The translations under genes were made by a program, and so were the position numbers. Below the pieces are notes generated by a model. It worked only from the letters and a program-made list of their open reading frames with translations, was not told the origin of the DNA and searched no databases. 64,000 nucleotides of DNA, taken from positions 124,001-188,000 of the forward strand of contig NZ_LXEY01000019.1 of assembly GCF_001657475.1 (NCBI RefSeq). The letters are read 5' to 3'. This DNA comes from Enteractinococcus helveticum (GTDB lineage Bacteria > Actinomycetota > Actinomycetes > Actinomycetales > Micrococcaceae). Shown one piece after another: positions 24,353 to 34,036 of this stretch. The stretch's first letter is position 1; each line of letters starts with the position of its first letter.

Positions 24353-25297
24353 ATGAAGTCGTTTGCGTATCTTGGCCCCGAGGGCACATTCACCGAAGCC
24401 GCCCTGAACCGGGTGCCCGAAGCCGACGGGGCCCAGCAAGTCCCACTTGGCTCGGTCATTACCGCGTTGAATCAGGTACGCAGCGGCGAGGTGGACGCCG
24501 CCGTCGTCCCGATTGAAAATTCGGTTGAAGGCGGGGTTACCGCAACCCTTGATGCGATCGCTTCGGGCGATGAACTGCACATCATCCGCGAAGTGCTCGT
24601 GCCCATTTCGTTCATGCTGGTCGGTCGCCCCGACGGGCCGCGAGAACTCACCGAGCTACACAGCGTTGCCACCCACACCCACGCCTGGGCGCAAGTGCGC
24701 ATCTGGGCCGAGGCCAATATTCCCAATGCCGCCTACGTGCAAGCCGCCTCCACGGCAGCCGGGGCACACGGACTGCTGGACCACACGACAACCTATGACG
24801 CCGCAGTATGTGCCCCGCACCTGGCCAAGAAACTGGACCTGCCAATTCTGGCCGAGGGCATTGAAGACACCGCAGGCGCGGTGACCCGATTTGTAGTCGT
24901 GGCCCGGGCCGGACACCTGCCCCAACCCACCGGATCCGACAAGACCACAATGGTGGTCCCACTGCCCGAAGACCGCCCCGGCGCGCTGGTCCAAATTATG
25001 AACCAATTCTCCACGCGCGGGGTCAACCTGTCCCGCATTGAATCTCGCCCCACCGGCGAATACTTGGGCAAATACTTCTTCTCGATCGACCTTGAAGGCC
25101 ACCTGGCCGATGAACGGGTTTCTGCCGCACTGGCCGCCCTGTACCGGATGTTCCCAGGCGTGCGATTCTTGGGCTCCTATCCACGCGCCGAACACGTGCC
25201 CTATGTGATTCCGGAATACACCACCGACGAGGCCTACCAACGGGGCCGGGCCTGGGTGCGCAGCATCCTCGACCGGTCAAATACAGGTAACCATTGA
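24353..25297 (+). CDS. pheA: Prephenate dehydratase
   Basis: Converts prephenate to phenylpyruvate in phenylalanine synthesis. The catalytic domain begins Y-L-G-P-E-G-T-F-T-E-A-A, continues V-P-I-E-N-S-V-E-G-G-V-T, and has the T-R-F motif (A-V-T-R-F-V-V-V) at its end. The C-terminal ACT domain (about residues 200-285) keeps G-A-L-V-Q-I-M and the E-S-R-P motif (L-S-R-I-E-S-R-P-T), which binds phenylalanine for feedback control. No chorismate mutase domain is fused. The stop codon is immediately adjacent to the stop of the convergent lipid kinase with no base between, so transcription from the two sides must collide or overlap. Confidence 0.95.
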   Translation: MKSFAYLGPEGTFTEAALNRVPEADGAQQVPLGSVITALNQVRSGEVDAAVVPIENSVEGGVTATLDAIASGDELHIIREVLVPISFMLVGRPDGPRELTELHSVATHTHAWAQVRIWAEANIPNAAYVQAASTAAGAHGLLDHTTTYDAAVCAPHLAKKLDLPILAEGIEDTAGAVTRFVVVARAGHLPQPTGSDKTTMVVPLPEDRPGALVQIMNQFSTRGVNLSRIESRPTGEYLGKYFFSIDLEGHLADERVSAALAALYRMFPGVRFLGSYPRAEHVPYVIPEYTTDEAYQRGRAWVRSILDRSNTGNH

Positions 25298-26404
25298 TCA
25301 GTTGCCGGTCGGTGGCGCGGGCACACGCACTTGCAATGACCGCGGAATAGTCTCGGCTACGATTTGTCTGGTTTTGGGGATCGGATCCCCATCAATTTGA
25401 GCCACCAGCGGTTCGTCAAAGATCAGCTTGCATCTCCGGGTGGGAAACGTCGTCACTCGAGCGGCTTTTTGTTTGGGCACAAGCGTTGCTGCAGCCACCT
25501 GAATCCAGTCCACCAGATTGCGCGGATCTAACAAGGCGACATCCAAAAGTCCGTCGTCGATAACAGCTTCGGGCACCATATTGATGCCACCGGTCAGGAT
25601 CCCACAATTGGCAATCATCGCCGACCGAACCCGGTACCGTTTGGCTTCATGGTCTTGCGGAACCACGGTCACCGTGTGCCGTTTGCCGCGCAGCTTACGA
25701 ACCCCGGCCTCGGTATAGGCCAGCCATCCGGCTGCTGCCTTAAGCCGATCCGACGTCGAATGCATGATCTCGGCGTCAAATCCGGCTCCGGCAATCACCG
25801 TGGACACCAAATTATCCTGGGTGCCATCCTCGTAGACCATGTCCAACGAGACAACATCGATCGGGCGTACCTGGCCGTTAAAAGCTATATAGACACATTC
25901 CTGAACATCATTAAACGGCAAATCCAGGTTCCGGGCCAATAAATTGCCGGTCCCCGTAGGGATAATCGCCATCTGCACGTCCGTGTTGACCAGAACCTTC
26001 GCAGCGGCTCGAACCGTGCCGTCACCGCCGGCAATCAACACCAGCTGGGCGCCGGCGTCCACGGCCTGTTGCACAGCTGACAACCCGGAATCCTCCAGCG
26101 TTGTTTCATAAAATTTTGGCTCCTGTAACCCAAATAGCCCGCACGCTTGGACAACCAAAGGCAGCACCTGATCTGAGGCCGCCTTTGACGGGTTATACAC
26201 CAGCGCGACCCGATTCGGCACGCCCAAAGTCGAAGCCACCTGGGGTAACTCATAAGCGTGGGACAGCTGCCCTGACAGATCCCGGTTCACCGTCTCAGCC
26301 CGCTTGGCCCGGTCCAGGGCCTTCCGCCACGCCACCAGGGCCACGATTGTGCCAATGACGGCGCACACGGCCACCACAAGTAGCACAATGGTTAACGGAG
26401 TCAT
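25298..26404 (-). CDS. Membrane-anchored diacylglycerol kinase-family lipid kinase
   Basis: Lipid kinase of the DAGK catalytic family. A single N-terminal helix (I-V-L-L-V-V-A-V-C-A-V-I-G-T-I-V-A-L-V) anchors it, followed by a coiled stretch. The kinase domain starts about residue 66 with V-A-L-V-Y-N-P-S-K, then I-A-G-G-D-G-T-V-R, the nucleotide-binding G-G-D-G-T, and P-T-G-T-G-N-L-L-A-R-N-L. The C-terminal domain has the usual P-x-x-x-I-D-D-G-L-L-D-V segment. The gene order pheA-kinase-serS, with the kinase reversed, is common in Micrococcaceae. The lipid phosphorylated (diacylglycerol or a related lipid) is not predictable. Confidence 0.88.
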   Translation of the reverse strand: MTPLTIVLLVVAVCAVIGTIVALVAWRKALDRAKRAETVNRDLSGQLSHAYELPQVASTLGVPNRVALVYNPSKAASDQVLPLVVQACGLFGLQEPKFYETTLEDSGLSAVQQAVDAGAQLVLIAGGDGTVRAAAKVLVNTDVQMAIIPTGTGNLLARNLDLPFNDVQECVYIAFNGQVRPIDVVSLDMVYEDGTQDNLVSTVIAGAGFDAEIMHSTSDRLKAAAGWLAYTEAGVRKLRGKRHTVTVVPQDHEAKRYRVRSAMIANCGILTGGINMVPEAVIDDGLLDVALLDPRNLVDWIQVAAATLVPKQKAARVTTFPTRRCKLIFDEPLVAQIDGDPIPKTRQIVAETIPRSLQVRVPAPPTGN

Positions 26405-26435
26405 GTCAACCAGTGTAGGTTACGGCCGGCTCGGG

Positions 26436-26441
26436 TAGGCT
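26436..26441 (+). promoter_or_regulatory. -10 box for a leaderless serS transcript
   Basis: TAGGCT lies seven bases before the GTG start of serS; no good ribosome binding site is between them. The pattern is shared with panC, lysS and the rhodanese gene. Confidence 0.5.
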
Positions 26442-26448
26442 AAAGCAT

Positions 26449-27729
26449 GTGATTGACGTAAAGCATCTTGCCGAAAACCCTGAACTGTATCGTGCCTCGC
26501 AGCGAGCTCGTGAAGCCGACGAATCGCTGGTGGATCAGATCATCGCCGCCGACGCCGACCGCCGCGCCGCACTGCAGACTTTTGAGAACCTGCGTGCCGA
26601 GCAGAAGGTTCTATCGAAAAAGATTGGCCCGGCCAAAGGCGAGGAAAAACAAGCCCTGCTGGACCAGGCCAAAGAGCTTGCCGCCAACGTCAAAGCTGCC
26701 GAGGCAGATGCTGACGCCAAGAACCAGCTGGTCGAAGACCTCAACAACGTGTTCCCCAACCTCATTGTCGAGGGCATCCCGTCGGGTGGCGAGGAGAACT
26801 TCGAGGTACTCAAGACCGTAGGTGAGCTGCCCGAATTTGATTTCGAACCCCGCGATCACCTTGAGCTCGGCGAGATGCTGGGCGCCATTGACATGGAACG
26901 CGGGGCCAAAGTCTCCGGTTCGCGCTTCTACTTCCTCCAAGGGGTGGGCGCCCAACTTGAAATGGCACTCACCCAGATGGGCATGGCCCAAGCCGTAGAG
27001 GCCGGGTTCACGCCGATCATCACACCAACCCTGGTGCGCCCAGAAACCATGAACGGCACCGGATTCAACGTCGAACACGACGACGAAATCTATCGCATCG
27101 AAAAAGACGACCTGTATCTGGTGGGTACCTCCGAGGTCGCCCTAGCCGGCTACTATGCCGATGAAATTCTAGACCTGTCCGATGGACCGGTTCGCTTCGC
27201 CGGCTACTCAACCTGCTACCGTCGCGAAGCCGGCTCGGCAGGTAAAGACACCCGAGGCATTATTCGTGTCCACCAGTTCAATAAACTGGAAATGTTCATC
27301 TACACCACCCCAGAAGAAGCCGAAGCCGAACACGAGCGCCTGCTGGCCTGGGAAGAAGAAATGCTCGCCAAGATCGAGGTCCCATACCGGGTCATCGACA
27401 CCGCCGCCGGTGACCTCGGCCCGTCGGCTGCCCGCAAATTTGACTGCGAAGCATGGGTCCCAACCCAAGACGCCTACCGCGAGCTGACCTCGACCTCAAA
27501 CTGCACAACGTTCCAGGCACGGCGTCATAATGTCCGCCAGCGCATGTTTAACGACGACGGCGCCAAGGCCGGGACCCGCATTGCCGCAACCCTCAATGGC
27601 ACCCTGGCCACCACCCGCTGGTTAGTCGCGATCCTGGAAAACCATCAGAATAAAGACGGTTCCGTGAACGTGCCAACAGCCCTGCAGCCATACATGGGCG
27701 GCAAGACCGTGCTGGAGCCCATCGCCTAA
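26449..27729 (+). CDS. serS: Seryl-tRNA synthetase
   Basis: Class II synthetase charging tRNA-Ser. The GTG start gives [12 protein letters not shown], and residues about 10-105 form the long antiparallel coiled-coil arm that recognises the tRNA variable loop. Motif 1 is near [12 protein letters not shown], motif 2 F-R-x-E-A ([14 protein letters not shown]), and motif 3 G-T-R-I-A ([12 protein letters not shown]). The serine-binding T-S-E-V-A-L is present. Length 426 is typical. It is followed by an intrinsic terminator and then by a HAD phosphatase, an arrangement shared with relatives. Confidence 0.97.
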   Translation: MIDVKHLAENPELYRASQRAREADESLVDQIIAADADRRAALQTFENLRAEQKVLSKKIGPAKGEEKQALLDQAKELAANVKAAEADADAKNQLVEDLNNVFPNLIVEGIPSGGEENFEVLKTVGELPEFDFEPRDHLELGEMLGAIDMERGAKVSGSRFYFLQGVGAQLEMALTQMGMAQAVEAGFTPIITPTLVRPETMNGTGFNVEHDDEIYRIEKDDLYLVGTSEVALAGYYADEILDLSDGPVRFAGYSTCYRREAGSAGKDTRGIIRVHQFNKLEMFIYTTPEEAEAEHERLLAWEEEMLAKIEVPYRVIDTAAGDLGPSAARKFDCEAWVPTQDAYRELTSTSNCTTFQARRHNVRQRMFNDDGAKAGTRIAATLNGTLATTRWLVAILENHQNKDGSVNVPTALQPYMGGKTVLEPIA

Positions 27730-27766
27730 CGTTCCTGGTGGACAGCAAGCCATCAATCTCACCGCA

Positions 27767-27803
27767 CAGCCCAATTCCCCAGATATCGGGAATTGGGCTG
27801 TTT
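27767..27803 (+). terminator. Intrinsic terminator after serS
   Basis: A 14-bp stem (27767-27780 with 27787-27800), a 6-nt loop and TTT. It lies 38 nt after the stop. Confidence 0.8.
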
Positions 27804-27913
27804 GGTACCCGAACGACTCAACGGTCGCGCAAACTTGCCATATTTACCGTCAAGTTCAGCCAAATTCGCCATTGGTTCATCACAGCGTTGCCCAACATGG
27901 TTGACTAGAGTGC

Positions 27914-28705
27914 ATGAACAAAAAGATGGTCTGTTTAGACGTAGACGGCACGATCGTGGACTTCGATGGCCACATGTATCCAGAAGTGCGTGCCGAAATT
28001 ATCAATGTCATGGAAGCTGGCCACCACGTGCTGATCGCCACCGGCCGGGCTTTTCACGCCACCTTGCCGATCATACGAGACATCGGCCTGCACTGCGGGT
28101 ACTCGGTGTGTTCCAATGGTGGGGTCTCGCTGCGCCTCGACTCCGAACTCGAAGAAGGCTACGAGATCGTTGCCCGCAGTACCTTCGACCCGTCGTCCGT
28201 TTTAGAAAAACTGCGCGACCGTGTCCCAACCGCCAGGTTCGCCATTGAGGACGACGAGGGAAATTACCTGTCAACCGAACGCTTCCAAGACTTTAGCTTC
28301 GGCGTCCAAGCAACCGGTGTGACATTCGAAGAACTGCAAGAAACCACTGCCGTTCGCCTCGTCGTCTTCTCCCAAGGCGCCTCAACCCGCGAATTCGCCT
28401 CGGCTATCGAGTCGCTGGGCTTGCAAGGTATCACGTACTCCGTTGGCTATAACGCCTGGCTTGATGTGGCCGGTGCCGGCGTGTCAAAGGCTTCGGGGCT
28501 TGAAGCACTGCGCCAGATCCTGCATGTTGACCCAGCCGATACTGTTGCCATCGGCGACGGTTTCAACGACGTGGAAATGCTGGAGTGGGCCGGCCGCGGT
28601 GTCGCCATGGGACAGGCGCCCATGGAAGTTAAACAGGTTGCCGACGAAATTACCGGCACGGTCCATGACGGTGGACTGGCCACGGCGCTACGCACCCTGC
28701 ACTAA
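27914..28705 (+). CDS. Cof-type HAD hydrolase
   Basis: HAD phosphatase of 263 residues. Motif I is C-L-D-V-D-G-T-I-V at residues 7-15, motif II I-A-T-G-R-A near 41, a C2 cap between about 80 and 185, the motif III Lys in V-S-K-A-S-G-L and motif IV I-G-D-G-F-N-D-V-E-M-L. The cap is smaller than in the paralogue at 14557-15510. It is located after the serS terminator and has its own start signal; SD is weak. The substrate, perhaps a sugar phosphate or FMN-type metabolite, is undefined. Confidence 0.87.
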   Translation: MNKKMVCLDVDGTIVDFDGHMYPEVRAEIINVMEAGHHVLIATGRAFHATLPIIRDIGLHCGYSVCSNGGVSLRLDSELEEGYEIVARSTFDPSSVLEKLRDRVPTARFAIEDDEGNYLSTERFQDFSFGVQATGVTFEELQETTAVRLVVFSQGASTREFASAIESLGLQGITYSVGYNAWLDVAGAGVSKASGLEALRQILHVDPADTVAIGDGFNDVEMLEWAGRGVAMGQAPMEVKQVADEITGTVHDGGLATALRTLH

Positions 28706-28756
28706 GGCGCAGAACGGACCGGCACGCGGCGAGCCGTTTGGTCGCCGTCATTGATG

Positions 28757-29395
28757 CTACATTCCGCTATTGGATTGGATATTGACGGCGGCTTCGGCCT
28801 GTTCTAAGAGCAAAATGACTGCGCTGCGTACTTCATGTTCGGTGTTATACAAAGACCGTTTGATGGCTTGCGACACGGCCTGCACGGTCATCCCTAATTC
28901 TTGGGCTACACGACGCTGTTGGCCGCGAATACCGGGATCGAGTCGGTCCAACACCGCCCATTCCGCCGCCGAACGACGCGACACCACATGACCAAGTAAT
29001 TGCAACACACTTTGGGCATGTTGACCCAACTGGGTTTGCTCGACACCTCGCGGAGGCTTGGCCGCCTCGATGCGCAATGACACCAGCTGACCTTGTTTTG
29101 CCGCAAGTGAGACAGCCAAGTCTGCGGCTCGAACGCCCGAGCCCACAAGCTCGTCGTCCTGCTCGGTTGCAGAACCCACTCCGATGCCCACATTCCACGT
29201 GCCCAGTCGCATTGCATATAAGGCGATTTCGACCGCAGGAGACGCAGTGGAAAACACCTGGCGATAAGTCAGAGGATCCGAGGAGCGCGAAGCGGGCAGC
29301 TCGCCCCCAAGCCGTTGTTTCAGGTCTTGGTGGAAATCTGACACGCGTTGTTCACCGGGGTCCACGGAACGCTGGGTCATGGTCACAACAAACAT
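28757..29395 (-). CDS. SatD-like DNA-binding protein
   Basis: Actinobacterial protein of about 212 residues. ATG 29395 gives F-V-V-T-M-T-Q-R at the start, as in SatD-like proteins; a longer frame to 29434 is unlikely. The central part R-L-G-T-W-N-V-G-I-G-V-G is typical of the family's first domain, though the usual F-E-R-T-V-G-D-E segment is altered. The C-terminal third holds a helix-turn-helix, R-R-V-A-Q-E-L-G-M-T-V-Q-A-V-S-Q-A-I, followed by a helix ending L-L-L-E-Q-A-E-A-A. The likely role is a transcriptional regulator, but no target is known. It stands alone, downstream of ppa in the same direction but behind a terminator. Confidence 0.65.
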   Translation of the reverse strand: MFVVTMTQRSVDPGEQRVSDFHQDLKQRLGGELPASRSSDPLTYRQVFSTASPAVEIALYAMRLGTWNVGIGVGSATEQDDELVGSGVRAADLAVSLAAKQGQLVSLRIEAAKPPRGVEQTQLGQHAQSVLQLLGHVVSRRSAAEWAVLDRLDPGIRGQQRRVAQELGMTVQAVSQAIKRSLYNTEHEVRSAVILLLEQAEAAVNIQSNSGM

Positions 29396-29490
29396 GGTTC
29401 CATCTTGGCACGTCGTATAGGCCTTATGCGACACAACTCAAGTGAATGTGGGTGAGATGGGGTAAAAAAGTTGGTTGTGGAAAACGACGA

Positions 29491-29524
29491 AACGCCGCGG
29501 GAACGGATTCCCACGGCGTTTGAC
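29491..29524 (-). terminator. Intrinsic terminator after ppa
   Basis: AACGCCG...CGGCGTT (13-bp stem, 29491-29520) lies about 100 nt beyond the ppa stop on the minus strand. On the minus strand the stem is followed by TTTCGTCGTTTT. Confidence 0.65.
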
Positions 29525-29620
29525 GTGTTTTGAGCCACACGAAATTTTTTGAATTATCTAGTGGCGAAATTGCTCAAAAACCATCCGTTTTCAACAGCTG
29601 GCAGCAGATTTTGGGCTGCT

Positions 29621-30100
29621 TTAGCCCTTGAAACGATCGATAGAAGCTTGCAGTTCAGCTTCGGCGGCGGCACGGGCTTTCCACCCTTCGGCCTTGACCC
29701 ATTTGCCTGGTTCGAGATCCTTATAGCGGGTAAAGAAGTGTTCGATTTCCTTGATCAGGTATTCATCGATATCTTCCAGTTCCTGAATGTGGGCATAGCG
29801 TGGATCATTTGGTACGCACAGGACCTTGTCGTCGCCACCGCCGTCGTCGGTCATAGAAAAGATCCCGATAGGGCGTGCTTCAACGACCACGCCAGGCAAC
29901 AGATCAAAGCCAGGCAGGTAGACCAGCGCATCCAATGGGTCACCATCTTCACCCAGGGTGTTATCAAAGAACCCGTAGTGGGTTGGGTATTCCATGGAGG
30001 TAAAGAGAATACGATCCAGGTGCAAACGGCCGGTCTCTTCGTTAATTTCGTACTTGACGCGCGAACCGGCAGGGATCTCAATGGTGACGTCGTGCTGCAT
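29621..30100 (-). CDS. ppa: Inorganic pyrophosphatase (family I)
   Basis: Soluble Mg2+-dependent enzyme hydrolysing pyrophosphate. The sequence contains [29 protein letters not shown], the signature D-G-D-P-L-D-A-L-V with three metal-binding Asp residues, and the late [14 protein letters not shown]. Length 159 is exact for bacterial family I enzymes. It is divergent from dacB with 162 nt between the starts, an arrangement conserved across many Actinobacteria. Confidence 0.97.
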   Translation of the reverse strand: MQHDVTIEIPAGSRVKYEINEETGRLHLDRILFTSMEYPTHYGFFDNTLGEDGDPLDALVYLPGFDLLPGVVVEARPIGIFSMTDDGGGDDKVLCVPNDPRYAHIQELEDIDEYLIKEIEHFFTRYKDLEPGKWVKAEGWKARAAAEAELQASIDRFKG

Positions 30101-30262
30101 TATTTCTCCATCTGTTGGTGGTAAGACTTGCCGAACCGAATGACTTGGGGCAAGCGTATGCTTGATCTAAGGTTATTACGTCCGCGGGTGAATAACCCAA
30201 ATGTGCTCAAAGGGTGCAAACATTAAACAGGCTAACGCGAAACCAGTTGTTCAGGTGAAACC

Positions 30263-31816
30263 ATGATGGCATCGAAACCTTCCGGACGGCGTGCCAAAAT
30301 CGCCGCCTCGGGTCGACGCCGCTGGTTGCCTTGGATCCTGGGCATCGTGCTGGGACTTGTGGCCGGGGGCGGGATGACCATGGCCTATGCCCCACCCAAT
30401 GCCGACGTCATCCGGGTTCAGGCCGCCGACTGGTCTCACCATATGCGCGACCTCATCACCCCGGGAGCAAGCCCGGCGCCTACGAAAACCTGGGTTGGCG
30501 ATCCCAAAATTTATGCGGCTGCCCCGGTCGCGCTGCCACCTGAAAATACCACCGACCATGAACATGTGGACGACGACGTCGACGAACTGATCAACGTGAA
30601 CGCGCCAATCCCAGATACCGGTCAGCTCACCGCCGCCCTGGACGACGCTCGTGCCAGCCTGGACTTGAACCATCGAATGCTGGTGGTCGATGCCGCAACC
30701 GGCACCACCTTGTACGACGTCGGGGGTCAAGATGCCATCGTGCCGGCATCAACCCTGAAATTATTTACCGCCATCAGTGCTCTGCATCACCTGGATGCCA
30801 GCCATCGGTTTACTACTTCGGCCAGCTATGATCCGGCCCAAGGTGTCACCCTGATTGGTGGGGGAGACGGACTGCTATCCAACGGTGAAAGTACCGGTGA
30901 AACCGTTGGATATGCGGGCCTTGCAGACCTGGCCAATAAGACCTGGGAAGCCATCCAACAAGACGTTGCCCAAAGTGGTGTCATCGACGTCCGGGTTGAC
31001 GTCTCACGCTACGCACAGCCATATACGCACCCATCGTGGACCGAAGGTCTCATGACCGGCGGCTGGGTTTCACCCGTCTATCCGCTCAACACCTGGGGCG
31101 GATTCGTTACCGACCCACAACTGGCCAGTGATGCAGTGGAAGACGGCGCCGCCTATGCCACGGCTGCCTTTGCCCAGCGTCTGACCGAAGCGGCCGCACA
31201 AGCCGGCTACGACGTCGAATTTTCCAATGCCGGACGCACAACCCAACGAACCGAAGCAGAACCGGTGGCCGGCGTGCAGTCTGCAACCCTGGGCGAACAG
31301 CTGCAATTTGCCATGAAACAGTCCAATAACATGCTGTTTGAAATGTTCGGGCGCGAAGCCGCACTGACGGCTGGAGCAACCCCGGATTTCACCGGTTCCA
31401 CCGCCACCACTATCACCACCCTGCAAGAGCTCGGTCTCGACGTCGAACACCTGCACTTTGTTGATAACAGCGGGCTGTCACCCAACAGCCGGGCTACGCT
31501 TCATGCCACCGTGCAACTGTTTGACCTGATGCTGACCAATGAACAATTCCGCCCAATATTCCACACCCTCACGATCGCCGGCTTTGACGGAACCATGCGA
31601 AACCGCATGACCCAAGCACCATATTCGGGCGTGGTACGCTCCAAAACCGGCACACTGGAAGTCGCAAGCTCTAACGCCGGACTCACCGTGACCGCCGATG
31701 GCCGTGCCCTCTGGTTTGCTATTAACACCAGCGGAGCCGACGGCGATTACGCGGCAGCCAGAGGAGAACAAGACCACCTTGCCGAGGTATTAACCGACTG
31801 TGGATGCAGTAAGTGA
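30263..31816 (+). CDS. dacB: D-alanyl-D-alanine carboxypeptidase/endopeptidase (PBP4 type)
   Basis: Class C penicillin-binding protein that trims or cleaves peptidoglycan peptides outside the membrane. The N terminus is Arg/Lys-rich with one hydrophobic anchor or signal (L-P-W-I-L-G-I-V-L-G-L-V-A-G-G-G). Active-site motifs: S-x-x-K at Ser163 (P-A-S-T-L-K-L-F), S-x-N-type V-D-N-S-G-L-S, and K-T-G at Lys461 (R-S-K-T-G-T-L). The insertion domain typical of PBP4 lies between the first two motifs. A Pro-rich linker with a D-D-D-V-D segment precedes the domain. It is first in the dacB-DUF2342-tilS-hpt series. Confidence 0.92.
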   Translation: MMASKPSGRRAKIAASGRRRWLPWILGIVLGLVAGGGMTMAYAPPNADVIRVQAADWSHHMRDLITPGASPAPTKTWVGDPKIYAAAPVALPPENTTDHEHVDDDVDELINVNAPIPDTGQLTAALDDARASLDLNHRMLVVDAATGTTLYDVGGQDAIVPASTLKLFTAISALHHLDASHRFTTSASYDPAQGVTLIGGGDGLLSNGESTGETVGYAGLADLANKTWEAIQQDVAQSGVIDVRVDVSRYAQPYTHPSWTEGLMTGGWVSPVYPLNTWGGFVTDPQLASDAVEDGAAYATAAFAQRLTEAAAQAGYDVEFSNAGRTTQRTEAEPVAGVQSATLGEQLQFAMKQSNNMLFEMFGREAALTAGATPDFTGSTATTITTLQELGLDVEHLHFVDNSGLSPNSRATLHATVQLFDLMLTNEQFRPIFHTLTIAGFDGTMRNRMTQAPYSGVVRSKTGTLEVASSNAGLTVTADGRALWFAINTSGADGDYAAARGEQDHLAEVLTDCGCSK

Positions 31817-31818
31817 GC

Positions 31819-31830
31819 AACGACGTCGTT
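31819..31830. repeat. AACGACGTCGTT perfect palindrome in an intergenic gap
   Basis: Twelve-base perfect palindrome between dacB and the DUF2342 gene. The core ACGACGTC occurs repeatedly in this window, mostly inside genes but also between genes here and near 54609. It could be a protein site or only a frequent word of this genome. Confidence 0.35.
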
Positions 31831-31864
31831 GATCCAGTAGGGTTCAACGTGAAGGGACACAGCC

Positions 31865-32887
31865 ATGCAAATCTTTAGCCAACAGGTGGCAGCATCCACC
31901 GGACGCAACCTCGTGCCGCCCGGTCCGCGAGTTCCCGCCACCGACGCCATCATTGAAACAGAAGGCCTACGCGCCGCAGCCTACGCCGCAGCGGAGCATG
32001 TCGCGACGCTGAGTAAATTATCCGCAATTGAGCACTGGGCAACCCAGCCAGTTGACGACGACGTTGAAGTTCTGGTGGTGGATCGACCCGGTTGGATCAC
32101 CGCGAACTCGCACTCACTGCAGGTCATGCTCGAACCTGCATTCGATCGACTCAGTCAAGTCAGTGAGAGCCTCATGAAGAGTCTGGGCTCAGATGTCACC
32201 GCGGGTTTCTCCGGCGCCCAAGTGGGTGCGGTGTTAGCGTTTTTGTCCACCAAGATTCTGGGCCAGTTCGAACCCTACGCGGCTCAAGCTTCCGGGGGCG
32301 ATGCCAAACCTCGACTCATGCTTGTAGCCCCCAACGTGATGATGATCCGGGATGAGCTCAAACTTGATCCTGAAGACTTCCGATTTTGGGTGAGTCTGCA
32401 CGAGCTGACCCACGTGGCACAATTTGCGCAGGCTCCCTGGCTGGCACAACACATTTTGGACATCGCCACAGATTTTCTGCTGACAAATATCTTGCCGGAA
32501 TCTGAAAACCAGCTCACTGCCGAGCAGAAGGCCGCGAAGACGAAAAAACTCGAGTCCCAGATCACCGGGGTCATGTCGCTGCTTGAAGGCCACGCCAATG
32601 TCATCATGGACGGCGTTGATCGTAAACTTGTGCCCAGCGTGCGGGTGATCCGCAAGCGCTTTGACGAACGCTCGGCCAATCACAATTGGCTGGCGCAATT
32701 ATTGCGCAAACTCTTTGGACTCGATGCCAAAGCAAAACAGTATAAGCAAGGTCAAGCCTTCGTTGCTGCAGTGATCGACCGTGTGGGTATCGAACGCTTC
32801 AACGTCGTATGGGATGCACCCGAGAATCTTCCGTCGATGGATGAGCTGACCGACGCGGATGCTTGGGTTGCCCGAGTCTTCAACTAG
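31865..32887 (+). CDS. DUF2342-family zinc-dependent metalloprotease-like protein
   Basis: Actinobacterial protein with a zincin motif H-E-L-T-H (about residue 179, V-S-L-H-E-L-T-H-V-A-Q-F), which in turn has a Glu about 60 residues later in L-L-E-G-H-A-N-V-I-M-D. Annotated in relatives as 'zinc-dependent metalloprotease' or as an F420-biosynthesis-associated protein, but neither role is proven. No signal peptide or membrane segment is apparent, so it should be cytosolic. It lies between dacB and tilS, with the tilS GTG eight bases after its stop, a conserved order. Substrate not known. Confidence 0.88.
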   Translation: MQIFSQQVAASTGRNLVPPGPRVPATDAIIETEGLRAAAYAAAEHVATLSKLSAIEHWATQPVDDDVEVLVVDRPGWITANSHSLQVMLEPAFDRLSQVSESLMKSLGSDVTAGFSGAQVGAVLAFLSTKILGQFEPYAAQASGGDAKPRLMLVAPNVMMIRDELKLDPEDFRFWVSLHELTHVAQFAQAPWLAQHILDIATDFLLTNILPESENQLTAEQKAAKTKKLESQITGVMSLLEGHANVIMDGVDRKLVPSVRVIRKRFDERSANHNWLAQLLRKLFGLDAKAKQYKQGQAFVAAVIDRVGIERFNVVWDAPENLPSMDELTDADAWVARVFN

Positions 32888-32895
32888 GTCACACT

Positions 32896-34014
32896 GTGAG
32901 TGCCTCACCACAAGTTGATCCGCCGATGAGTGGGCCGGATGTTTGGCCACCCAGCGCCGGGTGGCCTGCAGCTGTGCATACCGGTGTCAAAGCCCTAAAA
33001 GCTATGGTGCACAGTTGGTCTGTCCCGGATCGTCAGCCCGTGCTGATCGCCGTATCTGGGGGCGCCGATTCCATGGCCATGGCCGTGCTGGCGGCTGAAA
33101 CGCAACGCATCACAGGGATCAGCTTCGGCGCACTCATTTTTGATCACCGCTTGCAGGCCATCACCGAACACGTCGCTGTCCAGGCTGCTCGTGGTTGTAG
33201 AGCAATGGGTTTACGGCCCGTGTTGGTTCAAGACCTGACCGTTGCCGCCGGGCGTGACGGTCTTGAGGCCGCAGCTCGACAAGCTCGGTACGAAGCGTTT
33301 GTTCAGTGCGCTCATCACGTGCAAGCCGCTGGAGTACTCACCGCGCATACCGCGAATGATCAAGCCGAACAGGTGCTTTTAGGTCTCGCCCGCGGTTCGG
33401 GCTTGCGATCAATCGCAGGCATTCGCACACAACGCACTCATGAATTGCCAGGCTACCCGCCCGTACGGATTGGCCGGCCGTTGCTGGAGCTTACCCGTGA
33501 AGATACCGAACAGATTTGTGCTTGGGCGGGAATCCGGTATTTCGAAGATCCGATGAACTTGGACGAATCGATCGCCAGGATTCGGGTGAGGAACCATTTG
33601 CTGCCAACGCTGATGGATGCCACCACCGGCTTGGGGCCGGGCGTGTTTTCCGGGTTGGTCACCACCGCAACCTTGGCTGCTGATGACGCCGATGTCTTAG
33701 AAGATATTGCCCAGAATACGTATCGCGAATTAGTGGTTGAAGAACCTCAGCAACTGAGCTTCCCCTTGAAAGCGTTGCAACGGTTACAACCGGCTATTTT
33801 GCGGCGTGTTGTTGCTATTGCAGTACAACATTTTGGGGCACCACAGCCCAGCTTTGAGCGTTTAGCCGCGATTGAAGAACTCATTTCGCCGCCGGTTGGC
33901 CGGGCGTCATCGGCTGGGCCGATCCAATTGGAAGGTCATGTGAGCCTTTACCGGAAAAAAGCCGGTGAAGAATATGCAAAACTATTAGTCATCCCCTCAT
34001 ACCCGAGGGACTAA
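32896..34014 (+). CDS. tilS: tRNA(Ile)-lysidine synthase
   Basis: Modifies C34 of the tRNA-Ile CAU anticodon to lysidine, using ATP and lysine, and is essential for reading AUA. The PP-loop motif is V-S-G-G-A-D-S-M (about residue 55), followed by F-D-H-R-L-Q, and by G-V-L-T-A-H-T-A-N-D-Q-A-E-Q-V-L-L in the active-site domain. F-E-D-P-M-N-L-D and R-x-R-x-R-N-H-L-L-P are the usual middle motifs. GTG 32896 is proposed; ATG 32926 is also possible. The C-terminal domain is short, as in other actinobacterial TilS. Hpt follows after 22 nt. Confidence 0.93.
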   Translation: MSASPQVDPPMSGPDVWPPSAGWPAAVHTGVKALKAMVHSWSVPDRQPVLIAVSGGADSMAMAVLAAETQRITGISFGALIFDHRLQAITEHVAVQAARGCRAMGLRPVLVQDLTVAAGRDGLEAAARQARYEAFVQCAHHVQAAGVLTAHTANDQAEQVLLGLARGSGLRSIAGIRTQRTHELPGYPPVRIGRPLLELTREDTEQICAWAGIRYFEDPMNLDESIARIRVRNHLLPTLMDATTGLGPGVFSGLVTTATLAADDADVLEDIAQNTYRELVVEEPQQLSFPLKALQRLQPAILRRVVAIAVQHFGAPQPSFERLAAIEELISPPVGRASSAGPIQLEGHVSLYRKKAGEEYAKLLVIPSYPRD

Positions 34015-34036
34015 CCTGACCTCACGAGGAGTGATC